A DNA stretch of 64,000 bases from Brevibacterium casei CIP 102111 (GCF_900169275.1 NZ_FXZC01000004.1:372001-436000); one strand, 5' to 3'; positions 8,289 to 18,540 are shown, counted from the first letter of the stretch. A program made the numbers and translations. Notes: generated from the sequence alone by a model not told the origin.

Positions 8289-10046
8289 ATGAGCAGAACA
8301 CAGGGCAACGCCCGCATCAGAGAACACGCTCTCTCGACCTCCGTCCTCGTCATCGGCACCGGCGGCTCCGGTCTCCGGGCGGCCATCGAGGTCGCCGAAT
8401 CCGGCGTCGACGTCATCGCCGTGGGCAAGCGTTCGAAGGACGACGCCCACACCTCCCTCGCCGCCGGCGGCATCAACGCCGCTCTCGCGACGATGGACCC
8501 CGAGGACTCGTGGCAGCAGCACGCCGCGGACACGATCAAGGAATCCTACGACCTCGCCAACCCGCGCACCGTCGAGATCGTCACCCAGGGTGCCGAGCAG
8601 GGCATCGCCGACCTCGAGCGCTACGGGATGGACTTCGCGAAGGAGGACGACGGCCGGATTTCGCAGCGCTTCTTCGGCGCTCACACATGGCGGCGGACCG
8701 CCTTCGCCGGCGACTACACGGGCCTGGAGATCCAGCGCGCCCTCATCCACCGCTCCGCCGAGCTCGACATCCCGATCCTCGACACCGTCTACATCACCAA
8801 GCTGCTCACCGCCGACGGCCGGATCTTCGGCGCCTACGGCTTCGACCTCGTCGACGGCACCCGCTATCGCATCCACGCCGACGCCGTCATCCTCGCCGCC
8901 GGCGGTCACAACCGGATCTGGCGCCGCACGTCCTCACGCCGCGATGAGAACACGGGCGATTCCTTCCGCCTCGCCGTCGAAGCCGGCGGCCGGCTCCGCG
9001 ACGCCGAACTCGTCCAGTTCCACCCCTCGGGCATCCTCGAACCCGAGAACGCAGCGGGCACGCTCGTCTCCGAAGCCGCCCGCGGTGAGGGCGGCATCCT
9101 CCGCAACGCCCTCGGCGAGCGGTTCATGGAGCGCTACGATCCCGAGCGGATGGAACTGTCCACCCGCGACCGGGTCGCGCTCGCCGCGTACACGGAGATC
9201 GCCGAGGGCCGGGGCACGGAGAACGGCGGCGTCTGGCTCGACGTCTCCCACCTGCCGCGCGAGACGATCATGTCCCGGCTCCCGCGCGTCTACCAGACGC
9301 TCATGGAGACTCAGATGCTCGACATCACGAAGGACCCGATCGAGATCGCTCCGACCGCGCACTATTCGATGGGCGGAGTGTGGGTCGATCCCGTCGACCA
9401 CAGCACCGACGTCGAGGGACTGTGGGCGATCGGCGAGGCCTCGTCCGGCCTCCACGGGGCCAACCGCCTCGGCGGCAATTCCCTCATCGAACTCCTCGTC
9501 TTCGGCCGGATCGTCGGACAGTCGGCGATCGCCTACTCCGATGAGCTCGAGGCTCAGGTGCGCTCGCAGGAGTCCCTCGCCGAGGCGCGGGCCGAGATCG
9601 ATGACCTGCTCGCCTCCGATGGGGCGGAGAACGTCCGGGCCCTGCAGCGCGAGGTCCGCAACCTCATGACCGAGCACGCCGGCGTCGTCCGCGACGAGGC
9701 CGGACTGCTCGCGGGACTCGAGAAGCTCGCGGCGATCGAAGCGCGGATGGCAGACGTCGGCATCCACCCCGACATCGCCGGCTACTCCGATCTCGCGCAC
9801 GCCTTCGACCTCAGATCCTCGGTGCTCGCGGCCCGCGCGACCCTTGAGTCCGCGCTCGAGCGGCGGGAGACCCGCGGCTGCCACAACCGCAGCGACTACC
9901 CCGAGCTCGACCCTGAGCTCACCGTCAACCTCGTGTGGTCGCCTGCGACCGGAGTCGTCCGCGAGACGATCCCGGCCGTCGACCCCGAGGTCGCAGCGCT
10001 CATGCACTCCGGGGAGATCAGCGTCGAGGGCAAACTCGTCGAGTGA
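8289..10046 (+). CDS. Fumarate reductase/succinate dehydrogenase-like flavoprotein
   Basis: About 585 residues from the ATG at 8289, which has GGAAGG just upstream. The FAD Rossmann motif is VLVIGTGGSGLRAAIE. Family blocks follow in the usual order: AAGGINAAL, the substrate-domain motif VQFHPSG, SEAARGEGGILRN with ERFMERYDPERMELSTRDRV, TAHYSMGGVWVD, and the FAD-binding GLHGANRLGGNSL. The C-terminal helical domain has CHNRSDYPE. This places it with SdhA/FrdA/NadB proteins. No iron-sulfur subunit, membrane anchor, nadA or nadC lies nearby, so it may be a soluble fumarate-reductase-like oxidoreductase or an L-aspartate-oxidase-like enzyme. The divergent LysR gene suggests substrate-inducible expression. 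Confidence 0.85.
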   Translation: MSRTQGNARIREHALSTSVLVIGTGGSGLRAAIEVAESGVDVIAVGKRSKDDAHTSLAAGGINAALATMDPEDSWQQHAADTIKESYDLANPRTVEIVTQGAEQGIADLERYGMDFAKEDDGRISQRFFGAHTWRRTAFAGDYTGLEIQRALIHRSAELDIPILDTVYITKLLTADGRIFGAYGFDLVDGTRYRIHADAVILAAGGHNRIWRRTSSRRDENTGDSFRLAVEAGGRLRDAELVQFHPSGILEPENAAGTLVSEAARGEGGILRNALGERFMERYDPERMELSTRDRVALAAYTEIAEGRGTENGGVWLDVSHLPRETIMSRLPRVYQTLMETQMLDITKDPIEIAPTAHYSMGGVWVDPVDHSTDVEGLWAIGEASSGLHGANRLGGNSLIELLVFGRIVGQSAIAYSDELEAQVRSQESLAEARAEIDDLLASDGAENVRALQREVRNLMTEHAGVVRDEAGLLAGLEKLAAIEARMADVGIHPDIAGYSDLAHAFDLRSSVLAARATLESALERRETRGCHNRSDYPELDPELTVNLVWSPATGVVRETIPAVDPEVAALMHSGEISVEGKLVE

Positions 10047-10082
10047 GGCGGACGCGTCCGGGCGTTCTGTCGTCCGGGCGCC

Positions 10083-11024
10083 CTAGCGTTGCGCGCGCGT
10101 CTGTGAGGGCAGCTCACCGAAGAGACGGCGGTAGGCAGCGGCGAACCGTGACGGGTGAGAGAAGCCCCACCGGAAGGCGATGTCGCTCATCGTCTCGTCT
10201 CCGCTGAGGATGTCGGATCGGGCCGCGTGGAGTCGCTGACGCTGCAGGTGCTCGACGGGTGAGGTGCCCAGCTCCTCTCGGAACGCGCGTTGGAGGGTGC
10301 GCACGCTCAGTCCCGCCGCCTCGGCGATCTCGGTCACCGTCACTGGTTCGCCGAGGTGGTCGGCGATGAAGTCGAGCGCCCTGCGCACCCGCTTCGGCGT
10401 CGTCGACCAGTCCGATTCCTTCGTGGACTCTCCGGCAAGGTCCGGGTGGCCGACGACGAGCTGGGTGAGGAGAAGATCCTCGATCGTAGGCGTGAGCAGC
10501 GGAGCCACGGCCTGACCGGCACGGCCGTCGGCGACGAGGCCCTCGAGCACCCCGAGCCACGTGCCGAACCCTGCACTCAGCGGCAGGGCGTGGGAGCGGA
10601 AGCGCATCGGAGAGCGACCAGCCGCTGGTCGCAGGGTCTCGCTGTGGGCCCGGAGCACCGACTCGTCTATGCGCAGGTGGATCTGGTCGTAGTCGGGCTG
10701 CAGGGCCATGCGGACTCTGGCCTGCGGAACGAGGATCGCGGCCGTGCCGGAAGCGGTGACCGGGACGGTCTCCGCTCCGATCGCGATCTCGGCCCCGCCT
10801 CGGCGAGCGACGACGACGTCGATGTAGTCGGCGTGTTCGGGGATGTCGACCTCCGCGTCGGTGCCCAGGGAGAACTGGACGAGGCTGAGTCGTCCGAGAC
10901 GCATCGACCAGACATCGGGCACGAAGCATCGATGGTCGATCTCGAACAGCCGGTGTGGGCTGAGCGATCGACCGACGAAGCGTTCGAACTCGTCGACGCT
11001 TCCTGGCCTCATCACCCCGGTCAT
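10083..11024 (-). CDS. AraC-family transcriptional regulator
   Basis: About 313 residues from the ATG at 11024, which follows a GGGGG tract. The N-terminal half is an AraC-type ligand-binding domain (FERFVGRSLSPHRL; VDIPEHADYIDVVVARRGGA). The C-terminal pair of helix-turn-helix motifs is ITEIAEAAGLSVRTLQRAF and MSDIAFRWGFSHPSRFAAAY, ending at the canonical YRRLFGELPSQ. The layout resembles activators of aromatic or oxygenase genes (AraC_binding_2). It is divergent from the flavin monooxygenase/hydrolase operon and is the obvious candidate regulator for it. Confidence 0.92.
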   Translation of the reverse strand: MTGVMRPGSVDEFERFVGRSLSPHRLFEIDHRCFVPDVWSMRLGRLSLVQFSLGTDAEVDIPEHADYIDVVVARRGGAEIAIGAETVPVTASGTAAILVPQARVRMALQPDYDQIHLRIDESVLRAHSETLRPAAGRSPMRFRSHALPLSAGFGTWLGVLEGLVADGRAGQAVAPLLTPTIEDLLLTQLVVGHPDLAGESTKESDWSTTPKRVRRALDFIADHLGEPVTVTEIAEAAGLSVRTLQRAFREELGTSPVEHLQRQRLHAARSDILSGDETMSDIAFRWGFSHPSRFAAAYRRLFGELPSQTRAQR

Positions 11025-11175
11025 GCCCCCACGATAGCCGCCGACCGCGGACTGCGGAACGGGCAAGAAGTCATGTCGCTTATCGGATGCTCGTGTCGCG
11101 AATCGCGTCGCCGCGCGCGGGTCTGCCTCCTACCGTGATGGGACCGATCTCGATCTCAGTCACGAAGGAGTGCCC

Positions 11176-12945
11176 ATGATCGCCGCCACCCCTGACCCCA
11201 CGGAACGCAGTTCCCTCCCCGCAGAGAGCATCCCCCGCCCATGCGGCGACCTTGCCTCATCCGACACCTACGACGTCATCGTCGTCGGATACGGACCATC
11301 GGGGCTCGTCCTCGCCTCGGCGCTGGGCCGACGCGGCCACCGCGTCCTCGCCGTCGAACGGTGGGCGTCCCTCTACGGCCTGCCCCGGCTCACTCATATC
11401 GACGGCGAAGTCGCCCGCATCATCCAGAACGTCGGCGACGTCGATCGGGCCCTCCAGGGCAGCGAACCGGCGAGCGAGTACATCTGGCGCAACGGGGAAG
11501 GCGAGACGCTGCTCACGGTCGACTGGTCGGGGGAGTCCTCGGGCTACGCGGCGCACTACACGATGTACCAGCCCGACATCGAGGATGCGATCGACGCCGA
11601 CATCCGTGGCCAGGACACCGTCGACGTCCTCCAGGGCTGGCAGGCGGTGCACCTGAGCCAGGACTCGGACGAAGTGACCCTGCGCATCCGTCCGTGGTCG
11701 AAGGACCGACAGGGACAGACCGGTCAGCCCGGAGACGGATCCGATGGCACGCACCCGGATGACCGCACCGTCACGGCGAGGTACATCGTCGGCGCTGACG
11801 GCGCCAACAGCTTCGTGCGCACGAGCCTCGGCATCGAGCGCGACGACCTCGAATCGAACGATGTGTGGCTCAACCTCGACACGGAGAAGCTGCGCGAGCT
11901 GCCCGAGCGCTTCGCCGTGAGCACCCAGTTCTGCGACCCAGTCCGGCCGAACATGTTCATGCCCATCGGGGCTCGTCGCCACCGCTTCGAGGTCGCCGTC
12001 CTCCCAGGTGAGAGCCTGGAGGAGGCGGCGACGGAGGAGTACGCGTGGCGGTGGTTCCGCGAGCGTCACGGCCTCGGTCCCGACGACGTGCGCATCCTCC
12101 GCCAGATCGTCTACGTCTTCTCCGCCCGGACCGCGCAGCGGTGGCGCGAGGGGCGGGCGTTCCTCATCGGCGACGCCGCCCACACCATGCCGCCCTACAT
12201 GGGGCAGGGCGCGTGCTCGGGCATGCGCGACGGACTCACCCTCGCGTGGAAGCTCGACCTTGTCCTCCGCGGTTTCGCCGACGACGCCTTCCTTGACACG
12301 TACGAAGCCGAACGCCGCCCCCACGTCGCCGTCATCCAGGCCACCAGTGTCGCCCTCGGTGAGATCGCCAACCTCCGCGACGTCGATGCGGCGAAGGCCC
12401 GCGACGAGGCGTTCCGCACTGGAACCGCGCCCCCACCGCCGCCGTTCCCGACGATCGACGCCGGGTATCTCGCGCCCGGTGAGCAGCCGTTCGCCGGCAC
12501 GCTTTCCCCTCAGGGAGTCATCACGAAGGACCGGCGGACAGGGCTCTTCGACGACATCATCGGCAACCGGATCAACCTTGTCACCTCGGGTGATCCCGCA
12601 TCCGTGCTGTCGCAGGCGCAGTTCGATCGCCTCGCCGAGGTAGGCGTGGACATCGTCTCGACACGGCCGGGAAATCCGTGGTCCGTCACCGATGACAACG
12701 GCACGTACCGCGACTATTTCGCCGCGATCGGCGCCGAGGCGTATGTCGCCCGGCCCGACTTCGTCGTGTTCGGCACGGGGTCGATGGCCGAGGTGCCCGG
12801 CCTCGTCGATGAACTGCTCGGTCAGCTGCGGGGCGCGCGGGCCTGGCGTGAACAGGCCCTGGGTGCGCAGACTCCGCGCGTGCCAACCCCACGTGCTCAG
12901 AACTCTGAGACCGCCGGGGCAGAGGCGACAGTGGTGTCGGCATGA
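11176..12945 (+). CDS. FAD-dependent aromatic monooxygenase (MhpA/PheA-like)
   Basis: About 589 residues from the ATG at 11176, five bases after GGAG; a GTG six bases earlier overlaps that Shine-Dalgarno site and is less likely. Class A flavin hydroxylase landmarks are present: dinucleotide-binding VIVVGYGPSGLVLASALGRRG, the DG motif GADGANSFVRTSLG, and the GD motif GRAFLIGDAAHTMPPYMGQG. The C-terminal thioredoxin-like domain (YVARPDFVVFGTG) is as in 3-(3-hydroxyphenyl)propionate hydroxylase. It overlaps the alpha/beta-hydrolase gene by ATGA, suggesting that hydroxylation is followed by hydrolysis of the product. The substrate is unknown; no ring-cleavage dioxygenase is present beside it. Confidence 0.88.
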   Translation: MIAATPDPTERSSLPAESIPRPCGDLASSDTYDVIVVGYGPSGLVLASALGRRGHRVLAVERWASLYGLPRLTHIDGEVARIIQNVGDVDRALQGSEPASEYIWRNGEGETLLTVDWSGESSGYAAHYTMYQPDIEDAIDADIRGQDTVDVLQGWQAVHLSQDSDEVTLRIRPWSKDRQGQTGQPGDGSDGTHPDDRTVTARYIVGADGANSFVRTSLGIERDDLESNDVWLNLDTEKLRELPERFAVSTQFCDPVRPNMFMPIGARRHRFEVAVLPGESLEEAATEEYAWRWFRERHGLGPDDVRILRQIVYVFSARTAQRWREGRAFLIGDAAHTMPPYMGQGACSGMRDGLTLAWKLDLVLRGFADDAFLDTYEAERRPHVAVIQATSVALGEIANLRDVDAAKARDEAFRTGTAPPPPPFPTIDAGYLAPGEQPFAGTLSPQGVITKDRRTGLFDDIIGNRINLVTSGDPASVLSQAQFDRLAEVGVDIVSTRPGNPWSVTDDNGTYRDYFAAIGAEAYVARPDFVVFGTGSMAEVPGLVDELLGQLRGARAWREQALGAQTPRVPTPRAQNSETAGAEATVVSA

Positions 12946-14072
12946 CGGGAGAACTGTTGAAGGGCAGGAAGCCGTACGTTGTCGCCGAGCCTGACGCGCA
13001 GACCGATCCGCACGCGGAGCTCGACGCCCACTGGAGGGCGATGCCGGTCCAGAGACTCCTCGACGGCGGCGTCCTCTACGGCGATGTCCTCCGACTGCGG
13101 GCGGCCACCGATGAGGGGGCCGGGTGGGACGAGACTCTCGAGCACCTCGGCGAGGTGCAGCTCGACCGAGGTCGCGAAGCGTCGGCACGGGGGAACGACC
13201 TCACCGCGATCCGTGCCTACCGGGCTGCCGCGGCGGACTTCCTCTTCGCGCAGATGCCGGTGCCCGACGGCCGCCGCAAGCGCGGACTCTATGCCCAGGC
13301 CCGTGCCGCGCTCACCGCGATCACGGAGATCCCCGGATCGGGACTCAGCCGCGTCGAAGCGAGCTTCGGCGATGGGGCGCTCGTCGGGTGGCTGCGCACG
13401 CCCGTCGACCCGCTGGCGAGCGTCATCGTCTTCGGCGGGCAGAGCGGCTGGGGTGCGACGTACTACCGGATGAGCGACGCGCTCGCCGCCCGCGGCATCG
13501 CCACCCTCATGGCCGAGGGCCCGGGGCAGGGGGAGAGCCGTCTCGTCTCCGGCATCCACCTCGACGGCGATGTCCCGGCCGCGTTCAGCCGCTTCGTCGA
13601 CGTCCTCGACACCCACCCCGACCTCGCGGGTGCACCCATCGGGATCTGGGGCAACAGCCTCGGCGGGACCTTCGCCGCACTCACCGCAGCAGCCGACCAT
13701 CGAATCACGGCGACCGTCGTCAACGGGGGATTTGCGATGCCGCGCCTCCTGCCGTTCCGAACCTTCCGGGAGCAGGCGGCGGCGATGCTCGGCAGCGACG
13801 ATGAAGCTGCCCTCGAGGCGAATTTCGCCCGTCTCGCGGTCGACCCCAGGTCGCAGACGATCGCCGGGTCTCTCCTCGTCGTCCACGGCGGGGCTGACCC
13901 CATTGTCGAGAAGGATGACCAGACGCCTTTCCTCGACGCCTGCGACGATGCGCTGCTCGTCGAGTGGCCCGGTGGCGATCACACGATCTACAACGACAGC
14001 GACGAACGCACCGACGTCGTCGCCGACTGGCTGGCCGACCGCCTCGTCCAGCCCGTTTCCGGTGACGAGTGA
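12942..14072 (+). CDS. Alpha/beta hydrolase, FrsA/DUF1100-like (C-C hydrolase type)
   Basis: A 376-residue protein with a helical N-terminal region (residues 1-130) and an alpha/beta-hydrolase core. The nucleophile elbow is GIWGNSLGGTFAAL, the acid is in VVHGGADPIVEKDD and the histidine in GGDHTIYND. The extra N-terminal helical cap and the GQSGWGATYYRM segment resemble the family of 2,6-dihydroxypseudooxynicotine hydrolase and FrsA-like esterases. It is coupled by ATGA to the upstream monooxygenase, so a two-step pathway of hydroxylation then C-C or ester cleavage is plausible. The substrate is inferred only at this general level. Confidence 0.82.
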   Translation: MTGELLKGRKPYVVAEPDAQTDPHAELDAHWRAMPVQRLLDGGVLYGDVLRLRAATDEGAGWDETLEHLGEVQLDRGREASARGNDLTAIRAYRAAAADFLFAQMPVPDGRRKRGLYAQARAALTAITEIPGSGLSRVEASFGDGALVGWLRTPVDPLASVIVFGGQSGWGATYYRMSDALAARGIATLMAEGPGQGESRLVSGIHLDGDVPAAFSRFVDVLDTHPDLAGAPIGIWGNSLGGTFAALTAAADHRITATVVNGGFAMPRLLPFRTFREQAAAMLGSDDEAALEANFARLAVDPRSQTIAGSLLVVHGGADPIVEKDDQTPFLDACDDALLVEWPGGDHTIYNDSDERTDVVADWLADRLVQPVSGDE

Positions 14073-14082
14073 GCTTGGCCCC

Positions 14083-14185
14083 GATTCGGTGGTCACTGCG
14101 CCGAGGCGAACGGGCCGAAATCGCGTCCCCGACCTCGGGGGAGTGACCACCGAATCCGACCGCCTCGGGGGAGTGACCACTGAAT
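14083..14185. repeat. Inverted repeat block upstream of kdp (three ~26-nt units)
   Basis: Unit A (14083-14108, GATTCGGTGGTCACTGCGCC...) is on the plus strand. Units B (14133-14156) and C (14160-14185) are the same sequence on the minus strand. The shared core is GGTCACT followed by a CGAGG stretch. Related units recur at 22740-22877, just after kdpE, so the kdp operon is bracketed by this family. A/B and A/C can form long hairpins. Confidence 0.8.
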
Positions 14186-14229
14186 GGGCTGCTGTGGGGG
14201 CGACCGCCTCGGCGGGGTGTCAAAAGTGC

Positions 14230-14257
14230 GTTAGGAGGTGTTAAGACCGCGTTAGGA
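14230..14257 (+). promoter_or_regulatory. Candidate KdpE operator/kdp promoter, three direct repeats
   Basis: GTTAGGA (14230), GTTAAGA (14240) and GTTAGGA (14251) are spaced 10 and 11 bp apart, one helical turn each, as expected for an OmpR-family response regulator such as KdpE. TAGGAT (14253-14258) could serve as a -10 hexamer. The site is about 110 bp before kdpF. Confidence 0.55.
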
Positions 14258-14366
14258 TCCGGGTCCGTGACCTCGGGAGACGTGTGTGATGGGGGAGTAC
14301 CGCACAGCGGCGCACCGCGCCGTCGTGCACTGACCCACCCGCACGAGAAGAACGAGGCCACACCGT

Positions 14367-14588
14367 ATGGACGCTCCTTTCGCCGATCTCCTCTACCTGC
14401 TGCTCGCTGTTGCGACAGTCGCCGGGCTTGCCGCCCTGGCGAAGGTTTTCGAGAAGGTCACCGCTGAGAGCGCGACGACCGCGCGCATCACCGACCCGAG
14501 CAGCACCCCCGGCACGACGCCCGGAACCACCGGCAGCACCCCCGGCACCCCCACCACCCCCGATTCGAGCGGGGAGGCACGCGCATGA
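14367..14588 (+). CDS. kdpF: KdpF-like small membrane subunit with extended tail
   Basis: A 73-residue protein with a single hydrophobic helix ([20 protein letters not shown]) at the N-terminus, followed by KVFEKVTAE and a long Thr/Pro/Gly/Ser-rich tail (residues 45-73). Position and the single helix match KdpF, the accessory lipid-like stabiliser of the KdpABC potassium pump, but KdpF is normally about 30 residues, so the hydrophilic tail is unusual. It overlaps kdpA by ATGA. Confidence 0.7.
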   Translation: MDAPFADLLYLLLAVATVAGLAALAKVFEKVTAESATTARITDPSSTPGTTPGTTGSTPGTPTTPDSSGEARA

Positions 14589-16255
14589 CCTGGTTCACCG
14601 GCATCACGCAGATCCTCCTCGTCCTCGCCGTCCTCGCCGCCGTCCATGTGCCCTTCGGCAACTACATGGCAGGCGTCTTCCTCTCGACGAAGGACACGAA
14701 GGCCGAGCGGCTCTTCTACCGTCTCACCGGCGTCGATTCCTCATCCGAGCAGCGGTGGAAGACCTACTTCCTCTCCGTCCTCGGGTTCTCCCTCGTCTCG
14801 ATCCTTCTCCTCTACGGCCTCATGCGGCTCCAGGAGTTCCTGCCCCTGTCCAACGGCAAGCCCGCCGTCACCGCCGATCAGGCGTTCAACACGGCGGTCT
14901 CGTTCGTCACGAACACGAACTGGCAGTCGTACTCCGGTGAGGCGACGATGGGCTACCTCGTCCAGATGGCCGGCCTCGCCGTGCAGAACTTCGTCTCCGC
15001 CGCCGTCGGCATCGCCGTCGCCGTCGCCCTCATCCGCGGGGTCATGCGGCAGCGCTCGCTCTTCATCGGCAACTTCTGGGTCGACCTCACCCGCACCGTC
15101 CTCCGCATCCTCCTGCCGGTCTCGGTGGTCTTCGCACTCATCTACATCGGCTTCGGCGTCATCGAGAATCTCACCCCGGACCAGGTCGTCCAGACCGTGG
15201 CCGGCGGATCACAGGTGACGCAGACGATCCCGGGCGGACCGAACGCGAGCCAGGAGGTCATCAAGCACCTCGGCACGAACGGCGGCGGCTTCTTCAACGC
15301 GAACTCCGCCCACCCGCTCTCGGCACCGAGCCCGCTCATCAACCTCGCCAACATCTTCCTCATCCTCCTCATCCCCTCCGCCCTGCCGCGCACCTTCGGC
15401 GTCATGGTCGGCAGCCGCAGGCACGGATGGGCGATCCTCGGCGCGATGGCCTCGTTCTTCGTCCTCTCCCTCGTCGCCGTCATCCTCACCGAGACGACGC
15501 TGTCCACGCCGGCCACCGATGCGGCCGGAGCCGCGATGGAAGGCAGGGAGACCCGCTTCGGCGTCATCACCTCCGCGTTCTTCGCCGTCTCGACGACCCT
15601 GACCTCGACGGGTGCTGTCGACTCGTTCCACTCGAACTACTCCGGCCTCGGCGGCGGCGTCCTCATGCTCAATATGATGCTCGGCGAGATCGCCCCCGGC
15701 GGCGTCGGCTCCGGCCTCTACGGCATGCTCGTCGTCGCCGTCCTCGCCGTCTTCATCTGCGGCCTCATGGTCGGCCGGACACCGGAGTTCCTCGGCAAGA
15801 AGATCGGACGCACGGAGATCACGCTCGCCTCCGCCGTCATCCTCATCACCCCGACCCTCGTGCTCACCGGCACCGCGGTCGCGACGATGTGGCCGAACGC
15901 CGCGGACTCGATCCTCAATGCCGACAGCCCCCACGGTCTGTCCGAGATCCTCTACGCGTTCACCTCGGCGGCGAACAACAACGGATCCGCGTTCGCCGGA
16001 CTCAACGCGAACACCCCGTTCTTCAACACTGCCCTGGGACTCGCGATGCTCATCGGCCGGTTCGGTCCGATCTGTGCGGTCCTTGCGCTCGCCGGTGCGT
16101 TCGCCGCCCAACCCTCCACCGAGGCGACCCCAGGCACCCTGCCCACCCACCGACCCCTGTTCGTCGGGGTCACCGTCGGCACCGGACTCATCGTCAGCGC
16201 CCTGACGTTCCTGCCCGTCCTCGCCCTCGGCCCGATCAACGAAGGACTCCTCTGA
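14585..16255 (+). CDS. kdpA: Potassium-transporting ATPase subunit A
   Basis: A 556-residue polytopic membrane protein of normal KdpA length. It is the potassium-selective channel-like subunit of the KdpFABC pump. The pore-loop signatures of the superfamily of K+ transporters are visible: [30 protein letters not shown] and [14 protein letters not shown]. It starts by overlapping kdpF and is followed one base later by kdpB. Expression is expected under potassium limitation through KdpDE, whose genes are in the same operon. Confidence 0.98.
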   Translation: MTWFTGITQILLVLAVLAAVHVPFGNYMAGVFLSTKDTKAERLFYRLTGVDSSSEQRWKTYFLSVLGFSLVSILLLYGLMRLQEFLPLSNGKPAVTADQAFNTAVSFVTNTNWQSYSGEATMGYLVQMAGLAVQNFVSAAVGIAVAVALIRGVMRQRSLFIGNFWVDLTRTVLRILLPVSVVFALIYIGFGVIENLTPDQVVQTVAGGSQVTQTIPGGPNASQEVIKHLGTNGGGFFNANSAHPLSAPSPLINLANIFLILLIPSALPRTFGVMVGSRRHGWAILGAMASFFVLSLVAVILTETTLSTPATDAAGAAMEGRETRFGVITSAFFAVSTTLTSTGAVDSFHSNYSGLGGGVLMLNMMLGEIAPGGVGSGLYGMLVVAVLAVFICGLMVGRTPEFLGKKIGRTEITLASAVILITPTLVLTGTAVATMWPNAADSILNADSPHGLSEILYAFTSAANNNGSAFAGLNANTPFFNTALGLAMLIGRFGPICAVLALAGAFAAQPSTEATPGTLPTHRPLFVGVTVGTGLIVSALTFLPVLALGPINEGLL

Positions 16256-16256
16256 T

Positions 16257-18419
16257 ATGCGCACCGACACCAAGGCCTCCAAGCTCACCAGCAGCCCGAC
16301 GCCCTCCCGCCTCGTCGAGGACACTCCGACGACGCCGTCCGGCACAGGACACCGACCCGAACCCACCGACCGGCCGACGAGCACCGGCCACTCGATCACG
16401 GTTACGGCGCTCACCCAGGCCGTGCTCCTCGGGCTGAAGAAGTTCGACCCCAGGGTCGCGTGGCGCAACCCGGTGATGTTCCTCGTCGAGATCGGCGCGG
16501 TCGTCACCCTCGTCCTCGCGATCACCGGCCCCACCCCGTTCACGTGGGCGATCAGCATCTGGCTGTTCCTCACCTGCGTCTTCGCCAACACCGCCGAGGC
16601 GCTCGCCGAGGGCCGCGGCAAAGCGCAGGCCGACTCCCTGCGGGCGACCCGGGTGACGGCGAACGCGACCCGGATCCTCGACAAGGGGCAGCGGGAGACC
16701 GTCCCCGCCTCCCAGCTGCGCGCCGGGGACCGCGTCCTCGTCACCGCCGGTGAGGTCATCCCCGGCGACGGCGACGTCATCGAGGGCGCAGCCACCGTCG
16801 ACGAATCGGCGATCACCGGTGAGTCCGCCCCGGTCATCCGCGAGGCCGGCGGCGACCGGTGTGCCGTGACCGGAGGGACGAAGGTCCTCTCCGACGAGAT
16901 CACGGTCTCGATCACCGCGAGCCCCGGCGAATCCTTCCTCGACAAGATGATCGCGATGGTCGAAGGCGCGAGCCGCCAGAAGACCCCGAACGAGGTCGCC
17001 CTCGGCGTCTTCCTCTCCGTCCTCACCCTCATCTTCATCCTCGTCGTCGCCACCCTCGCCCCGATCGCGGCGTTCTCCGGCGCCCCGCAGTCCCTCACCG
17101 TCCTCATCGCCCTCCTCGTCTGCCTCATCCCGACGACGATCGGCGCGCTGCTCTCGGCGATCGGCATCGCCGGCATGGACCGGCTCGTCGCCGCGAACGT
17201 CCTTGCGAAGTCCGGGCGCGCCGTCGAGGCCGCCGGCGACGTCTCGACGCTCCTGCTCGACAAGACCGGGACGATCACGATGGGCGACCGCCAGGCCACC
17301 GACTTCGTCGCCCTCGGTGGGACGACCGATGAGGAGATCGCCGAGGCGGCCCGCCTGTCCTCACTCGCCGACGAGACCCCGGAGGGCCGGTCCGTCGTCG
17401 CCCTGGCCGAAGGCGACTTCCGCATCGACGCCGCAGGTCTCGAGGCCTTCCCGACCGCCGAGTTCATCCCGTTCTCCGCCCGCACCCGCCTCTCCGGCAT
17501 CATCCTTCCCGGTGAGAAGGGAGTCGGGTCGCGCATGATCGTCAAGGGGGCGGCCCGTGAGGTCATCGCGTGGGCGATCGACCGGGGTGCCGACATCCCC
17601 GCCGAGGCGAGCGCCGAGGTCGAGCGCATCAACACCGGTGGAGGCACCGCCCTCCTCGTCGCCGAGGCGATCGAGGACTCCTCCGCCCGGGTGCTTGGGG
17701 TCATCGACCTCCGCGACATCGTCAAGCCGGGCATGGCCGATCGCTTCGCCCAGCTGCGGGAGATGGGCATCCGCACGGTGATGATCACCGGCGACAACGA
17801 GCTCACGGCCCGCTCGATCGCCCGGGAGGCCGGGGTCGATGATTACCTCGCCGAGGCGACCCCGGAGGACAAGCTCGCCCTCATCAAGTCCGAGCAGGCC
17901 GGGGGCCGGATGGTCGCGATGACCGGTGACGGGACGAACGATGCGCCCGCGCTCGCGCAGGCCGACGTCGGGGTCGCGATGAACACCGGCACCTCGGCGG
18001 CGAAGGAGGCCGGCAACCTCGTCGACCTCGATTCGGATCCGACGAAGCTCATCGACATCGTCGCCATCGGCAAGCAGCTGCTCATCACCCGAGGGGCGCT
18101 GACGACGTTCTCGATCGCCAACGACGTCGCGAAGTACTTCGCGATCGTGCCCGCGATGTTCCTCCTCGCGTTCCCCGGACTCGGCGCGCTCAACATCATG
18201 GGCCTGCACAGTCCGGAGTCGGCGATCCTCTCCGCGGTGATCTTCAACGCCCTCATCATCGTCGCCCTCATCCCCGTCGCCCTGCGCGGGGTGCGGTTCG
18301 CCACGACGAGCGCGGCGAGCCTGCTGCGGCGCAACCTGCTCATCTTCGGACTCGGCGGGCTCATCGTCCCCTTCATCGGGATCAAACTCATCGACCTCGT
18401 CATCAGCCCGTTCCTCTGA
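16257..18419 (+). CDS. kdpB: Potassium-transporting P-type ATPase subunit B
   Basis: A 720-residue P-type ATPase that energises KdpA. The phosphorylation motif [11 protein letters not shown], the actuator loop TGES, the hinge [17 protein letters not shown] and the nucleotide-binding KGAAREVI are all intact. The N-terminal 40 residues are Thr/Pro-rich and hydrophilic, an extension compared with the usual start near the first conserved block. The start codon is one base after the kdpA stop. Confidence 0.98.
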   Translation: MRTDTKASKLTSSPTPSRLVEDTPTTPSGTGHRPEPTDRPTSTGHSITVTALTQAVLLGLKKFDPRVAWRNPVMFLVEIGAVVTLVLAITGPTPFTWAISIWLFLTCVFANTAEALAEGRGKAQADSLRATRVTANATRILDKGQRETVPASQLRAGDRVLVTAGEVIPGDGDVIEGAATVDESAITGESAPVIREAGGDRCAVTGGTKVLSDEITVSITASPGESFLDKMIAMVEGASRQKTPNEVALGVFLSVLTLIFILVVATLAPIAAFSGAPQSLTVLIALLVCLIPTTIGALLSAIGIAGMDRLVAANVLAKSGRAVEAAGDVSTLLLDKTGTITMGDRQATDFVALGGTTDEEIAEAARLSSLADETPEGRSVVALAEGDFRIDAAGLEAFPTAEFIPFSARTRLSGIILPGEKGVGSRMIVKGAAREVIAWAIDRGADIPAEASAEVERINTGGGTALLVAEAIEDSSARVLGVIDLRDIVKPGMADRFAQLREMGIRTVMITGDNELTARSIAREAGVDDYLAEATPEDKLALIKSEQAGGRMVAMTGDGTNDAPALAQADVGVAMNTGTSAAKEAGNLVDLDSDPTKLIDIVAIGKQLLITRGALTTFSIANDVAKYFAIVPAMFLLAFPGLGALNIMGLHSPESAILSAVIFNALIIVALIPVALRGVRFATTSAASLLRRNLLIFGLGGLIVPFIGIKLIDLVISPFL

Positions 18420-18540
18420 CCGGCCACCACAACCCCGTCCGCGGCGGCCGGGTCTCACGTCGCCGCGGCGCCCCTCCCGGGCCCATCACCCACTCCGGGC
18501 CCCTCGGCCCTCCGCCCACCTCACTCAGACAGGACAGACC

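Noticed and set aside
15209..17806. 865-residue open frame on the minus strand opposite kdpA and kdpB
   Set aside because: It is antisense to two complete, motif-rich pump genes; its Arg/Ser/Ala-rich composition is the usual shadow of GC-rich coding DNA.
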